A DNA stretch of 64,000 nt from Clostridiales bacterium (GCA_012524025.1 JAAYSC010000017.1:1-64000), one strand, 5' to 3'. Shown: positions 7,595 through 18,260, counted from the first letter of the stretch. The notes: generated from the sequence alone by a model not told the origin. Program-made: numbers and translations.

Positions 7595-9640
7595 GTGAAG
7601 TTTTTGACTAAAAAGCTCTGGAAAGTTTCCGCTTATGATAAAAATATAGCTGCCGATTTGGCGGACGAATGCGGTATTGACCCTTTTGCGGCTCTTTTGG
7701 CTACTGCTCGCGGTTTGACTAAACCCGAAGATATAGCTGATTTCTTTGAAGACTCTTTGGATAATTTGGAAGACCCTTTTAACTTACCGGATATGGATAA
7801 GGCCGTGAGTCGGATAGAAGAAGCAATCACCAAGGGTGAGAAAATCATGATTTTCGGTGACTATGATGCCGACGGTATCACCGCTACTGCCATGTTGCAA
7901 ATGTATCTGGAAGCACAAGGTGCACTTGTTGAAAGTTATATACCCGACAGAATAACCGAAGGCTACGGCCTCAATTTTGAAAGCACCCAAGCAATAATTG
8001 ATGCGGGCGTTGACTTGTTGATAACGGTGGACAATGGCATCAGTGCCATAGAAGAAGCTGCTTTTTTGGCTGAAAACGGTGTGGAGATGATAATAACCGA
8101 CCACCACAAGCCCATGGAAGAATTACCCGGGGCAGTGGCCGTGGTCGACCCCCACCGTGAGGACTCAAAAACAATTTTCAAAGAATATTCGGGTGTGGGT
8201 GTTGTCTTCAATCTGATATGTGCCGTTGAAGGCGGAGTAGAAGAATTTTTGTTTGAAGAATTCGGTGATCTTCTGGCAATTGGCACCGTTGGCGATGTTG
8301 TGCCCCTGGTAGCACAAAACAGAACTTTAGTCAGGGCGGGCCTGCAAGCGCTTAACAGAAACAAGCGTGTCGGCATAGCGGCTCTTTTGAAGGTCGCCGA
8401 AGTTGAGAAAAACTTTTTAAACTCAAGGGATCTGGCTTTTAGCTTGGTTCCGCGCATAAATGCAGTGGGTAGGTTGGGCTGCCCAAAACGGGCCCTGGAT
8501 CTTTTATTGACAGACGACGAGGCAGAGGCTCAAAGGCTTGCAAGTGAAATTGAAGAGGATAATAAGAGACGAAAAGAAATAGAAAACGAAATATCCGACC
8601 AAATTAAAAAAATGATAAGGGAAAACCCCACAATAGTCTATGACAGAGTTATGGTAATCAGTGGGGAGGGTTGGCAAACGGGTGTTTTAGGGATTTTAGC
8701 TTCAAGGCTTGCCGAAAAGTACGGGCGCCCTTGCTTGGTAATGTCACAAGAAGGTGATCAAGCCAGAGGTTCGGGGCGCAGTATTGAAGGCTTTTCGCTT
8801 TTTGATGCCTTAAATGCCGTGTCCGATTGCCTAAGCCATTTTGGCGGTCATACCCTTGCAGCCGGCTTTGCACTTCCGGTGAAAGACATAGATCTTTTTC
8901 GCCGGCAAATTAATGAATATGCCGCAAGTGTGGAGATGCCATTCCAGGTTGAAGAAATTGATATTAAACTCAATCCCGGCGCGGTGAGCTTGGATTTACT
9001 GGAAGCACTGGAAATGTTTGAGCCCGTCGGCGCCGGTAACCCAGGGGCGGTATTTGGTTTATTTGGTGTGAAAATAAGCGGTATAACACCGCTGTCACAA
9101 GGCCGCCACACCAAAATTAAAGTGGAAAGAGCCGGTATGGCCTTAGATGCCTTAATCTTTAATAAAACAAGGGAATGCTTTGAATATGATTTAGGTGACA
9201 AGGTTGATTTGGCGGTAGAACTTTCATTAAATGTTTTTCGCAATGTTAAATCCGTGACCGTAAGGGTGAAGAATATACGCTTGAGCATGATGGACGACTT
9301 AAAACTATTGAGCTCAATCAGACTTTATGAAAGATTTACTCGCGGTGAAAGTTTAGAGCCGAGTCAAGCAAACTCAATTTATCCAAAGCGTGAGTTGTTC
9401 GTAAGCCTTTACCGATACTTGGCCTCAAGAGAAGGGCAAGCAGTGAATTTGGTAAAGTTGTGTAGTGATTTGGGCGATGAAGGTGAAATGTTTGCAGCCT
9501 TAAAGCTTGCACTTGATGCCTTGGTTGAGTTAGAACTTGTATCTGTGGAAAATGACTGCTTTGTCTCTTTACATCGGGAAAAGGAAAAAGTTGAACTTCA
9601 AAATGCTCCATCTCTGAAGAGGCTTGTTAAGTTTCTTTAG
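7595..9640 (+). CDS. recJ: Single-stranded-DNA-specific exonuclease RecJ
   Basis: FGDYDADGITATAM, DHH motif ITDHHKP, GxGR-type region; start is GTG 7595 or TTG 7604. Confidence 0.93.
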   Translation: MKFLTKKLWKVSAYDKNIAADLADECGIDPFAALLATARGLTKPEDIADFFEDSLDNLEDPFNLPDMDKAVSRIEEAITKGEKIMIFGDYDADGITATAMLQMYLEAQGALVESYIPDRITEGYGLNFESTQAIIDAGVDLLITVDNGISAIEEAAFLAENGVEMIITDHHKPMEELPGAVAVVDPHREDSKTIFKEYSGVGVVFNLICAVEGGVEEFLFEEFGDLLAIGTVGDVVPLVAQNRTLVRAGLQALNRNKRVGIAALLKVAEVEKNFLNSRDLAFSLVPRINAVGRLGCPKRALDLLLTDDEAEAQRLASEIEEDNKRRKEIENEISDQIKKMIRENPTIVYDRVMVISGEGWQTGVLGILASRLAEKYGRPCLVMSQEGDQARGSGRSIEGFSLFDALNAVSDCLSHFGGHTLAAGFALPVKDIDLFRRQINEYAASVEMPFQVEEIDIKLNPGAVSLDLLEALEMFEPVGAGNPGAVFGLFGVKISGITPLSQGRHTKIKVERAGMALDALIFNKTRECFEYDLGDKVDLAVELSLNVFRNVKSVTVRVKNIRLSMMDDLKLLSSIRLYERFTRGESLEPSQANSIYPKRELFVSLYRYLASREGQAVNLVKLCSDLGDEGEMFAALKLALDALVELELVSVENDCFVSLHREKEKVELQNAPSLKRLVKFL

Positions 9641-9679
9641 TAAAACAATCATTAAAAAAACGAAAGAAAGGGGAAGAAA

Positions 9680-11908
9680 ATGCAAAACATTGACATCAAT
9701 GACGACGGCTACAGCTCATTTAAAGAGAGTATAAAATCCGTCTATAACGAGAAAGAAAGAGCTTTGATTGAAAAAGCTTATAAATTTGCTGCCAAGGCCC
9801 ATAAAGGCCAACTTCGCCTTTCGGGTCAGCCTTTTGTCAGCCACCCCATAGCTGTCGCACAAATATTAGCTAAAATTAACCTTGATTGTGTCACTGTGGT
9901 GGCTGCGCTTTTACATGATACAGTTGAAGACACGAGTGTAAGCAAAGAAGAAGTAAAAAGAATTTTTGGTGAAGGCATAGCAGCCTTGGTAGACGGTGTA
10001 ACAAAACTGGGGCAAGTGCCTATACAGCCCAAAGATACCGACTGGGAAACGGAAAAGGAAGAAGAGCAAGCAGAAAACATACGCAAAATGCTCTTGGCCA
10101 TGTCCGAAGATATGAGAGTAATATTAATAAAACTCGCCGATCGCCTACATAATATGCGAACAATAAGCTTTATGCCGGAACAAAAAAGGCGTGACAAGGC
10201 CCTTGAAACAATTCAAATCTATGCACCCATTGCCCATCGACTGGGTATCAGGGCAATAAAAGAAGAACTTGAAGATCTGGCTATTCATGAACTTGATGCT
10301 TACGGATATGAAGAAATAAAAAAAGCCCTTGAACAGCAAAGTGAAAGCCGCAATGAGTTTTTAGAAAACATAAAAAAACAAATAAGCCAACGCATTAAAA
10401 CTGTTGTTCCCGACGCAATAGTTGACGGAAGAATCAAGAGTGTTCACGGTATTTACAGAAAAATGTTTATGCAAGAAAAGCATAAAGATTTTGATGAAAT
10501 CTATGATATCTATGCTGTGAGAATCATTGTTGACACAGAAATGAATTGTTATAACTGTTTGGGCTACATTCATGATATGTACCATCCGATTCATGGGCGT
10601 TTTAAGGATTACATATCCACCCCCAAGCCCAATATGTATCAATCACTGCACACAACGGTGATAGGCAATGACGGTATACCCTTTGAGGTACAGATCAGAA
10701 CTCAAGAAATGCATGATACAGCCGAATTTGGTATTGCCGCCCACTGGAAGTATAAGACAGGCAAAAAAGGCAAGGCGAAGTTTACCGAAAGCTTGGCCTG
10801 GGTGTCCAAGATAATTGAATTGCAAAACGAATCCGATGACAGTAAGGAAATTTTGCGCACCATAAAAAGTGATTTAACCCAGGAAGAAGTATATGTCTTC
10901 ACACCCAGAGGTGAAGTTAAAAGTCTTCCCGGCGGCTCAACGGTCATAGATTTTGCCTATTCCATACATTCGGAAGTTGGCAATAAAATGGTTGGCGCCA
11001 AAGTTGATGGACGCATAGTTCCCATAGACTATAAGATAAAAAACGGCGAGATTATTGAGGTGCTCACTACATCGCAACAAGGAAAAGGGCCAAGCAGAGA
11101 TTGGCTCAAAATTGTAAGAACAAGTGAAGCGCGCAATAAAATAAGAGCTTGGTATAAAAAAGAAAGAAGAGACGAAAACATCGTTCAAGGTAAGATTGAG
11201 TTGGAGCGCGAGTTCAGGCGCAACAGAATCCGCTTATCCGACGACGATCAAGCTCAAGAGTTTATTTTTGATATAGCAAAACGCCTGCATTTTAACAGTA
11301 TCGAAGATTTTTATGCGGCAATCGGCTATGGCGGTATAGCCCTCAGCCGCCAAATGCCCAGAATCCGCGACGAATATCTTAAAAAGATAAAGTCAAAAAC
11401 ACTGACCGTAGATCAGGTTGTGACCGTTCCCGAAAAGAAGAGGCGAAAAAGTAACGACGGTGTTATTGTTGAGGGCATGGATAGCATACTTGTTAAGTTT
11501 TCTAAATGTTGCAACCCCTTACCGGGTGATGAAATTATCGGCTATATAACACGCGGGCACGGGGTGTCTATACACAAAACCGACTGCAATAATGTCCCCA
11601 AATCAATCCTTACGGTAGATGAACCCGAACGCTGGGTCAAAGCTTATTGGGACAGAAACATAAAGTTCGATTTTCAGTCTACAATTTTGATTACCTGCCT
11701 TAACAGAGTAGGAATGTTGGCAGATGTCACCGGTCAGTTGGCCGGGATGAGCGTTATGATTCATGATGTTAACACGCGCCATACAAAAGACGGCAGAAGC
11801 TCTTTTACAATGACCATAAGTGTGAACGGACTGGAACACATGAAAAGTGTCATAGCAAAACTTGAAAAAGTGAACGGGGTTTTGAGTGTTGAAAGAACAG
11901 GCACATGA
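9680..11908 (+). CDS. relA: RelA/SpoT bifunctional (p)ppGpp synthetase/hydrolase
   Basis: HD motif LLHDTVEDT, synthetase domain, TGS (VFTPRGEVKSLPGGSTVIDFAYSIH), C-terminal ACT. Confidence 0.96.
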   Translation: MQNIDINDDGYSSFKESIKSVYNEKERALIEKAYKFAAKAHKGQLRLSGQPFVSHPIAVAQILAKINLDCVTVVAALLHDTVEDTSVSKEEVKRIFGEGIAALVDGVTKLGQVPIQPKDTDWETEKEEEQAENIRKMLLAMSEDMRVILIKLADRLHNMRTISFMPEQKRRDKALETIQIYAPIAHRLGIRAIKEELEDLAIHELDAYGYEEIKKALEQQSESRNEFLENIKKQISQRIKTVVPDAIVDGRIKSVHGIYRKMFMQEKHKDFDEIYDIYAVRIIVDTEMNCYNCLGYIHDMYHPIHGRFKDYISTPKPNMYQSLHTTVIGNDGIPFEVQIRTQEMHDTAEFGIAAHWKYKTGKKGKAKFTESLAWVSKIIELQNESDDSKEILRTIKSDLTQEEVYVFTPRGEVKSLPGGSTVIDFAYSIHSEVGNKMVGAKVDGRIVPIDYKIKNGEIIEVLTTSQQGKGPSRDWLKIVRTSEARNKIRAWYKKERRDENIVQGKIELEREFRRNRIRLSDDDQAQEFIFDIAKRLHFNSIEDFYAAIGYGGIALSRQMPRIRDEYLKKIKSKTLTVDQVVTVPEKKRRKSNDGVIVEGMDSILVKFSKCCNPLPGDEIIGYITRGHGVSIHKTDCNNVPKSILTVDEPERWVKAYWDRNIKFDFQSTILITCLNRVGMLADVTGQLAGMSVMIHDVNTRHTKDGRSSFTMTISVNGLEHMKSVIAKLEKVNGVLSVERTGT

Positions 11909-11928
11909 GATTTTAAGGAGTTATTAAA

Positions 11929-12387
11929 GTGAAAGCTGTTATACAAAGAGTCAGTGAGTCTTCTGTTTTGGTTGACAATAAAGTCGTTGGTGAAATAAAG
12001 CAAGGTCTGACGGTTTTATTGGGGGTTTATCAAGGGGATGATGAGCGACACGCCGATATCTTAGCTGCCAAAATAGCGCGCTTGCGCATTTTTTCGGATG
12101 AAAATGACAAAATGAATCTGTCTGTAACCGATGTGAATGGAGCTGTTCTGGTTATTTCACAGTTTACCCTTTGTGCCGATTTAAAAAAGGGGAACAGGCC
12201 GTCTTTTACACCATCCGCCCCGCCGGAAAGAGCAAATGAGCTTTATGAGCATTTTATAGCCTGCTTGAAATCATACGGGGTTGAAAATATATCCACCGGG
12301 GTTTTTGCGGCAAAAATGCAAGTTAATATTGTTAACGAAGGGCCGGTAACCATCCTTATGGATTCCAAAACCTGGCTAAAAGACTAA
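11929..12387 (+). CDS. dtd: D-aminoacyl-tRNA deacylase
   Basis: MKAVIQRVSESSVLV, LLGV, SQFTL, NEGPVTILMDS. Confidence 0.95.
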   Translation: MKAVIQRVSESSVLVDNKVVGEIKQGLTVLLGVYQGDDERHADILAAKIARLRIFSDENDKMNLSVTDVNGAVLVISQFTLCADLKKGNRPSFTPSAPPERANELYEHFIACLKSYGVENISTGVFAAKMQVNIVNEGPVTILMDSKTWLKD

Positions 12388-12405
12388 ACACAAAGAGGGG
12401 AAACA

Positions 12406-13041
12406 ATGATTATTAAACAAGTAAAATTGACCATGTTTTTAACAAATTGCTATATTCTGATTGATGAACAAAGCGGAAAGACCCTTGTAATAGATCCGGG
12501 TAAATTTAATGATCGTTTAATCGAAGAGCTTAAAAGCCCGCAGATTGGTTCAATTGAAGCTATTTTACTGACCCATGGCCATTATGATCACATAGGCGGG
12601 GTAAAAAAGCTAAAGGATTATTGCGCAGCCGATGTTTATATTCACGGTGAAGACGCCCAAAGCTTGCAAAGTGCACAGGTGAGCCTGGCCACACAGTTGA
12701 AGAATGCTCCCTTTGAAAAAACGAAAGCCGATAAACTCTTACAAGACGGGGATCTATTAAGTTTTGGTGCCATAGAACTACAAGTTATGCACACTCCCGG
12801 CCACTCACCGGGCAGTGTCTGCTTTTTGAGCCCTTCCACGGGCGATCTTTTTACCGGTGACACACTTTTTAAGCTGACTATAGGAAGGACGGACTTCCCC
12901 GGCAGTGACTGGGGTCAAATGCAAAAGTCCTTGAAAAAAATTGCAGCACTTGAAAGCGATTACAAAATTTACCCGGGCCATGAAGAACTTTCAAACCTGG
13001 CTTTTGAAAAAGCAAATAACCATTATTTGAGGTCTCTTTGA
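12406..13041 (+). CDS. MBL-fold metallo-hydrolase (glyoxalase II-like)
   Basis: LLTHGHYDHIGG, HTPGHSPGSVCFL, FTGDTLF, YPGHEE. Confidence 0.9.
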   Translation: MIIKQVKLTMFLTNCYILIDEQSGKTLVIDPGKFNDRLIEELKSPQIGSIEAILLTHGHYDHIGGVKKLKDYCAADVYIHGEDAQSLQSAQVSLATQLKNAPFEKTKADKLLQDGDLLSFGAIELQVMHTPGHSPGSVCFLSPSTGDLFTGDTLFKLTIGRTDFPGSDWGQMQKSLKKIAALESDYKIYPGHEELSNLAFEKANNHYLRSL

Positions 13042-14513
13042 TGTTTTTGGTTATTGAAGGCCACAGCTTTGCTTATGAAATGGAAAGTCTCTGTAGGATT
13101 TTCTTTCCGCAAAAAAAGATTAAGGTCCTTAAAAATAATTTTGAGAGCCTTCAAGATGATTTTGTTTTATGTAAAATGCTTGAGCTTGAGCATGAATATA
13201 AAATATGGGTTTCGGCAGCTATAGATTCAAAGAAAGCAAAGTCAGTTGAGAAGGTCTTTAAAAGCGAATCAATGCAAGAGGCCGAGTGCGAACTAAAAAT
13301 GGCACAAGCTCTCTTTAAAGTCTTATCAGAGCTTACCGCCTATAGACCGCCTTGGGGGATTTTGACAGGTGTCAGACCGGCCAAACTTATGCTAAAGCTT
13401 ATTGAGGAGCTGGGCCCTAAGGGTGCAGAAGCGTATTTTAGGGACCACTTGCTTGTCAAGGAAGATAAAACAGCACTGGCTCAAGAAGTGGCCCTGTCTG
13501 AAAGCTCCTTAATTAAAAAAATCGATAAAAAAGCATTCAGTCTTTATGTTGCAATACCTTTTTGCCCAAGCCGGTGTGGATACTGTTCATTCGTATCACA
13601 CTCAATAGCCGGGCCTAAGGCGAAAAAATCGGTTGAGATCTACATAGAAAATTTGATTGAGGAACTGGAATATCTGGGCAAAACAGCCTGTGCACTGGGC
13701 ATGAAGGCGCAGAGTGTTTATTTCGGCGGCGGAACCCCAACCAGCTTGAGCGCAAATCAGCTTGAAAAATTATTTTCTACTCTTGAGGCCTCATTCGATC
13801 TATCTCAAGTAAAAGAGTACAGTGTGGAAGCCGGTAGGCCGGAAACCATTGACCAAGAAAAACTGAATTTGTTTAAAAAATATGAAGTTGACAGAATAAG
13901 TATTAATCCGCAAAGCTTTAACGACAAAGTTTTGCAAGATGTAAAAAGGGGCCACACCGCCGACTCCACATTGGCTGCTTACAGTTTAGCCCGAAAAGTC
14001 GGCTTTAAAACTATAAACATGGATTTAATTGCGGGCTTACCGGGCGATAGTATCGAAAGCTTTGAGCGCTCGGTCGAGCAAACTTTAGCGTTAGAGCCTG
14101 AAAACATAACAATTCACACATTGGCACTAAAAAGGGCAGCCGATATGCAGGCCAAAGAATTTGTTGGAGCAAAATCAGAAAATGTTTCACAAATGCTTAA
14201 CACCGCCTATGGTAAATTAAGAGGTAAATCTTATTTGCCATATTATATGTACAGGCAAAGCCTGACCTTGGGTAATTTAGAAAACACGGGCTGGTCAAAA
14301 GAAGGGCACGAATGTCTTTATAATATTATTATGATGGAAGAATGTCAGAGCGTTTTTGCAGCCGGCGCAGGGGCGGTTACAAAGCTTATAAAACCGGAAA
14401 AAAAGGGGCTTGAGAGGGTTTTTAATTTTAAGTATCCCTATGAGTATAATTCAAGGTTTTCCGAAATCTTGAAGCGCAAGGATGAAATAATAAGATTTTT
14501 TGAAAGTGCTTAA
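13038..14513 (+). CDS. hemZ: Coproporphyrinogen dehydrogenase HemZ-like radical SAM protein
   Basis: CPSRCGYCSF radical SAM motif, VYFGGGTPTSL, AYRPPWGILTGVRPAKL; overlaps upstream gene by 4 nt. Confidence 0.88.
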   Translation: MMFLVIEGHSFAYEMESLCRIFFPQKKIKVLKNNFESLQDDFVLCKMLELEHEYKIWVSAAIDSKKAKSVEKVFKSESMQEAECELKMAQALFKVLSELTAYRPPWGILTGVRPAKLMLKLIEELGPKGAEAYFRDHLLVKEDKTALAQEVALSESSLIKKIDKKAFSLYVAIPFCPSRCGYCSFVSHSIAGPKAKKSVEIYIENLIEELEYLGKTACALGMKAQSVYFGGGTPTSLSANQLEKLFSTLEASFDLSQVKEYSVEAGRPETIDQEKLNLFKKYEVDRISINPQSFNDKVLQDVKRGHTADSTLAAYSLARKVGFKTINMDLIAGLPGDSIESFERSVEQTLALEPENITIHTLALKRAADMQAKEFVGAKSENVSQMLNTAYGKLRGKSYLPYYMYRQSLTLGNLENTGWSKEGHECLYNIIMMEECQSVFAAGAGAVTKLIKPEKKGLERVFNFKYPYEYNSRFSEILKRKDEIIRFFESA

Positions 14514-14522
14514 GCATACAAA

Positions 14523-14551
14523 TTGCCATTTGAATTCTATGATGATATAAT
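14523..14551 (+). promoter_or_regulatory. Putative sigma-A type promoter
   Basis: TTGCCA-N17-TATAAT upstream of the 99-aa ORF. Confidence 0.65.
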
Positions 14552-14588
14552 CACACAGATTTGAAAAAATGCAGGAGGGCAGGAATTT

Positions 14589-14888
14589 ATGAGTTTTTTT
14601 GATGATGCACTGATAACTGCCAAGGCAGTCGGGGAGACTGTAGGCAAAAAAGCGGAAGGCCTATTAATAATCTCTAAAAAGAAACTTGAAATTATTGAAA
14701 CTGAAAACAGACTTTCAAAGAACTTCGAAAAGTTAGGTAGACTTTATTTTGATTCTTTAAACTTTGATACGAGCAACCTGACTGACGATGTGGATAAGGA
14801 CAATCTTGTTGATGAAACGACAGTTTTATCAGAAAAGCTTTCACGGCTTAAAGAAGAGCTAAAAGACATAATTGAAAGCAAGGAATAA
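14589..14888 (+). CDS. Small hypothetical protein, predicted helical
   Basis: ORF of 99 aa with RBS (caggagggcagg) and its own promoter. Confidence 0.75.
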   Translation: MSFFDDALITAKAVGETVGKKAEGLLIISKKKLEIIETENRLSKNFEKLGRLYFDSLNFDTSNLTDDVDKDNLVDETTVLSEKLSRLKEELKDIIESKE

Positions 14889-14910
14889 TTATTAAAACAG
14901 GAGTATTTAT

Positions 14911-16740
14911 TTGTCACAAAGAAAAAATCAGACAATGCTAAACGGCGCATTGATTTTGTCACTCGCTGTCCTTATTGTGAAGATAATCGGTGCCGTTTAC
15001 AAAATACCCTTAACCTCGCTTATCGGTGGGGTGGGTAGGGGCTATTATAATTCGGCCTATGAAATCTATTTACCAATTTACGCTATCTCGATGGCCGGTT
15101 TACCCGTAGCCGTATCACGCTTGGTTTCCGAAAATGTAGCACTTAAACGCTATAGGGAAGCCGAAAGTATTTTTAAGACCGCACTTAAGATGTTTATTCT
15201 TATCGGAGTGGTGGGCAGCCTACTGATTGTAGCTGTTGCTTTCCCTTACACAAAGTTTATCGCAGGGGCAAAGAATCTTCCGGCCGTTCTTGCTATTGCG
15301 CCTTCTTTGTTTTTTTGCTGTGTTATGGCAGCCTACAGGGGTTATTACGAAGGCTTGCGCAATATGAAGCCTACCGCAATCTCACAGGTTTTAGAGGCCA
15401 TTGCAAAGCTGGGTATAGGTCTTGGTTTGGCATATTTTGCGGTGTCAATCGGTTTAAAACAATATGATACGGGCCTGGCCTTGTTAGAAAAAGCGGTTGC
15501 TGCCGGCTTAGATGAGTTGCCTCAAATATATGTTTTCGGTCAAGCGGTTAAGGACCTTCCCGAAGCCCATAGCGTTATATACCCTATTTCTGCCGCCGGT
15601 GCGATTTTGGGCGTGACTTCCGGCACTTTTTTTGGTGCTATCTACCTTTCTTTAAAACATAGATTTACCGGCTCTGCTTTTTCAAAAGAAGAGCTTGCCT
15701 TGTCGCCTGTGCCTTCAGCCGGCAAAGATATAGCCAAGAATCTTTTAAAAGTTGCAACACCCATTATTATGTCTTCGCTGGTATTAAGCATAACAAACTT
15801 GATAGATACTTTGACCATTCAAGCCCGTCTGGCTTATGCCTTGGGCAAAAACGCACAAATTATTAAAGAGATGTACGCCACATCCTTTTCAGCAGCTAAA
15901 ATTTTAGACAGTGATATAGTGAAATATCTGTGGGGGGTTCACGGCTCGGCAACCGACTTTAAAAACTTGATTCCCACGCTGATTATATCTTTGGGTGTAA
16001 GTGCTCTGCCGGCCATGGCGGCAGCCTGGGTAGTAAAAGACAAAAGCACTATAAAATCAACGACGGAAACTGTTATAAGAATAACTATGCTTGTAGCCTT
16101 GCCGGCGGGTATAGGCATAGGCGTTATGGCAAGGCCTATCCTAACTCTGATATACGGCAGTGGCTCAAGTGCGGATATTATTCCCGTCGCAGTACCTTTA
16201 GTTGCAGCTTACGGTTATTCCACAGCCTTGTTTTCAGTTTCAACACCCATCACAAACATGTTACAAGCTATCGGGCGAGCAGATATCCCCTTAAAGTCAC
16301 TGGCCTTGGGCGCGGGTGCTAAGATTCTTATAAATTATTTCTTGGTGGGAAACCCCCAAGTTAACATTATGGGCGCACCCATTGCTTCAATTGTTTGCTA
16401 CATAATCATAGTGGCTATAAATTTGATTTATTTGATTAAATTGACTCAAGTAAAGTTGAGCTTTTCTTCTATTTTTGTAAAACCGCTTGTTGCCGCTCTT
16501 CTTTGTGGGCTCACGGCCAAAATCAGCTATAGTGGGCTTTTAGAAATCTTAACAAGGCAGGGGGGGCAAGAAGGCCTAAAAGTCACAATTCTTGCAACGG
16601 CAGTTGCTGTTTCTTTAGCGGTCTTGGTCTTTGCTGTTTGCATTTTATCCTTAAAAGGTTTAGTTAAGGAAGATGTGATATCGCTGCCCAAGGGGGAAAA
16701 AATAGCGAAAGTCCTTGAAAAATATAGACTTTTAGGGTAG
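14911..16740 (+). CDS. Polysaccharide/lipid II flippase family protein (SpoVB/MurJ-like, MATE superfamily)
   Basis: Multi-TM; AVYKIPLTSLIGGVGRGYYNSAYEIYLPIYAISMAGLPVAVSRLVSE; TTG start with RBS AGGAG. Confidence 0.9.
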   Translation: MSQRKNQTMLNGALILSLAVLIVKIIGAVYKIPLTSLIGGVGRGYYNSAYEIYLPIYAISMAGLPVAVSRLVSENVALKRYREAESIFKTALKMFILIGVVGSLLIVAVAFPYTKFIAGAKNLPAVLAIAPSLFFCCVMAAYRGYYEGLRNMKPTAISQVLEAIAKLGIGLGLAYFAVSIGLKQYDTGLALLEKAVAAGLDELPQIYVFGQAVKDLPEAHSVIYPISAAGAILGVTSGTFFGAIYLSLKHRFTGSAFSKEELALSPVPSAGKDIAKNLLKVATPIIMSSLVLSITNLIDTLTIQARLAYALGKNAQIIKEMYATSFSAAKILDSDIVKYLWGVHGSATDFKNLIPTLIISLGVSALPAMAAAWVVKDKSTIKSTTETVIRITMLVALPAGIGIGVMARPILTLIYGSGSSADIIPVAVPLVAAYGYSTALFSVSTPITNMLQAIGRADIPLKSLALGAGAKILINYFLVGNPQVNIMGAPIASIVCYIIIVAINLIYLIKLTQVKLSFSSIFVKPLVAALLCGLTAKISYSGLLEILTRQGGQEGLKVTILATAVAVSLAVLVFAVCILSLKGLVKEDVISLPKGEKIAKVLEKYRLLG

Positions 16741-16758
16741 AATCTCATATGAGAATGA

Positions 16759-17574
16759 TTGAGGGTGCAAAACTTGCTTGATTTTGAGCAAAAAAAAGAA
16801 TACAAATTTGCCGATTTGGTAAAAATTATATCAATTCTCAGGGCACCCGACGGTTGCCCTTGGGACGCCCAACAAACACATGAGAGCATTAAGAAAAACC
16901 TTATAGAAGAAACTTACGAAGTTATCGAGGCTATCAACAAGGCTGACGCCGACATGTTACGCGAAGAATTGGGTGACCTTCTTATGCAGGTCGTTTTCCA
17001 TGCAGATATGGCATCTGACGACGGTAAGTTTGATATCGATGATGTAGCAGATGAAGTTTGCAAAAAACTGATAGTAAGGCATCCACACATTTTTTCCGAT
17101 ATCCCGGTGGGTGGGGTTGATGATGTTTTAACCAACTGGGAAGATATAAAGAAGAAAACAAAAGGTCATTCGAGCGCTAACCAATCAATGCGCTCGGTCG
17201 CACGCGAGCTACCGGCTCTTATGCGTGCATCCAAGGTGCAAAAGAGGGCAGCAGATGTCGGCTTTGACTGGCCCAATGCTTCCCATGCCTTAGAAAAACT
17301 TGAAGAGGAAGTCGGCGAATTAAAAAACGCTTTAAAACAAAATTCAAGCCAATCTGTTATGGAAGAGTTGGGCGATGTTTTGTTTTCAGCTGTTAATGTT
17401 ACAAGGCTTTATGATCTTGATGCTGAAGAAATGCTCACCATGGCTACCGAAAAATTTATAAGAAGATTTACATTGGTTGAAGAAAAGGCAATGGAATCAA
17501 ACTTAAAACTTAAGAATTTAACGCTTGATGACTTAAATCTTCTCTGGGATGAGGCCAAGAAAACCGAAGAATGA
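16759..17574 (+). CDS. mazG: Nucleoside triphosphate pyrophosphohydrolase MazG
   Basis: [43 protein letters not shown], second MazG repeat; start ambiguous (TTG 16759, GTG 16765, TTG 16774). Confidence 0.93.
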   Translation: MRVQNLLDFEQKKEYKFADLVKIISILRAPDGCPWDAQQTHESIKKNLIEETYEVIEAINKADADMLREELGDLLMQVVFHADMASDDGKFDIDDVADEVCKKLIVRHPHIFSDIPVGGVDDVLTNWEDIKKKTKGHSSANQSMRSVARELPALMRASKVQKRAADVGFDWPNASHALEKLEEEVGELKNALKQNSSQSVMEELGDVLFSAVNVTRLYDLDAEEMLTMATEKFIRRFTLVEEKAMESNLKLKNLTLDDLNLLWDEAKKTEE

Positions 17575-17617
17575 TACACCATGTGTGTTTCATAATATAT
17601 TTAACGGAGGAATAAAA

Positions 17618-17887
17618 ATGAATAAGACGGATCTTATCAAGGTTGTTGAGGAACAAGGGCTCTCTAAGAAGGACGCTGCACTGGCCGTAAACACTGTTTT
17701 TGAAGCGATAGGCGACGCACTCGCAAGCGGCGACAAAGTTCAACTTATCGGCTTTGGAACCTTTGAAGTGCGTAACCGTGCTGCCAGACAAGGTCAGAAC
17801 CCCAAAACCGGCGAAAAAATCCAAATCCCCGCAAGCAAGGCACCGGCATTTAAAGCAGGCAAAGCTTTGAAAGAAAAAGTTAACTAA
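17618..17887 (+). CDS. hup: HU family DNA-binding protein
   Basis: [60 protein letters not shown] 17618 with ACGGAGG RBS (track start 17549 too long). Confidence 0.96.
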   Translation: MNKTDLIKVVEEQGLSKKDAALAVNTVFEAIGDALASGDKVQLIGFGTFEVRNRAARQGQNPKTGEKIQIPASKAPAFKAGKALKEKVN

Positions 17888-17904
17888 AAACATAAGCTTT
17901 AAAC

Positions 17905-17930
17905 ATCAGGGGCACATCAGTGCCCCTGAT
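17905..17930 (+). terminator. Hairpin terminator after HU gene
   Basis: ATCAGGGGCAC-atca-GTGCCCCTGAT, perfect 11-bp stem; U-tract weak (agtttatt). Confidence 0.7.
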
Positions 17931-17953
17931 AGTTTATTGAACGGAGTTTTTAA

Positions 17954-18193
17954 ATGAGGTTAGACAAATTTTTAAAAGTTTCAAGGCTCATAAAACGCCG
18001 CACAGTTGCCAATGAAGTTTGCGACGCGGGTCAAGTGAGTGTTAATGAGAAAATAGCTCGTGCTTCCCACAAGGTCAAGCTTGGCGATATAGTTGAAATT
18101 CATGAAGGCCCCTTCAGTGTAAAAGTGAAAATAATCGGCTTGCATGAGCACGCGACCAAAGAAAATGCAAGTAATATGTACCAAAAAATTTAA
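17954..18193 (+). CDS. rqcP: S4-domain RNA-binding protein RqcP (YabO-like)
   Basis: MRLDKFLKVSRLIKRRTVANEVCDAGQVSVNEKIARASHKVKLGDIVEI. Confidence 0.9.
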   Translation: MRLDKFLKVSRLIKRRTVANEVCDAGQVSVNEKIARASHKVKLGDIVEIHEGPFSVKVKIIGLHEHATKENASNMYQKI

Positions 18194-18260
18194 ATTTACC
18201 GAAAAAGAAGACGAATTATCAAAAAAACAATAAGAAATCGAGAAAAATCTCCTTTTACTA

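Noticed and set aside
7784-8457. Minus-strand ORFs 7784..8107 and 7963..8457 inside recJ
   Set aside because: Antisense to strongly conserved RecJ motifs; no independent start signals.
8848-9288. 146-aa minus-strand ORF inside recJ
   Set aside because: Antisense shadow ORF; Ser/Thr/Pro-rich translation typical of noncoding frames.
16743-16754. Perfect palindrome TCTCATATGAGA before mazG
   Set aside because: Short 12-bp palindrome, single copy noticed; could be an operator but no supporting promoter or second site seen.
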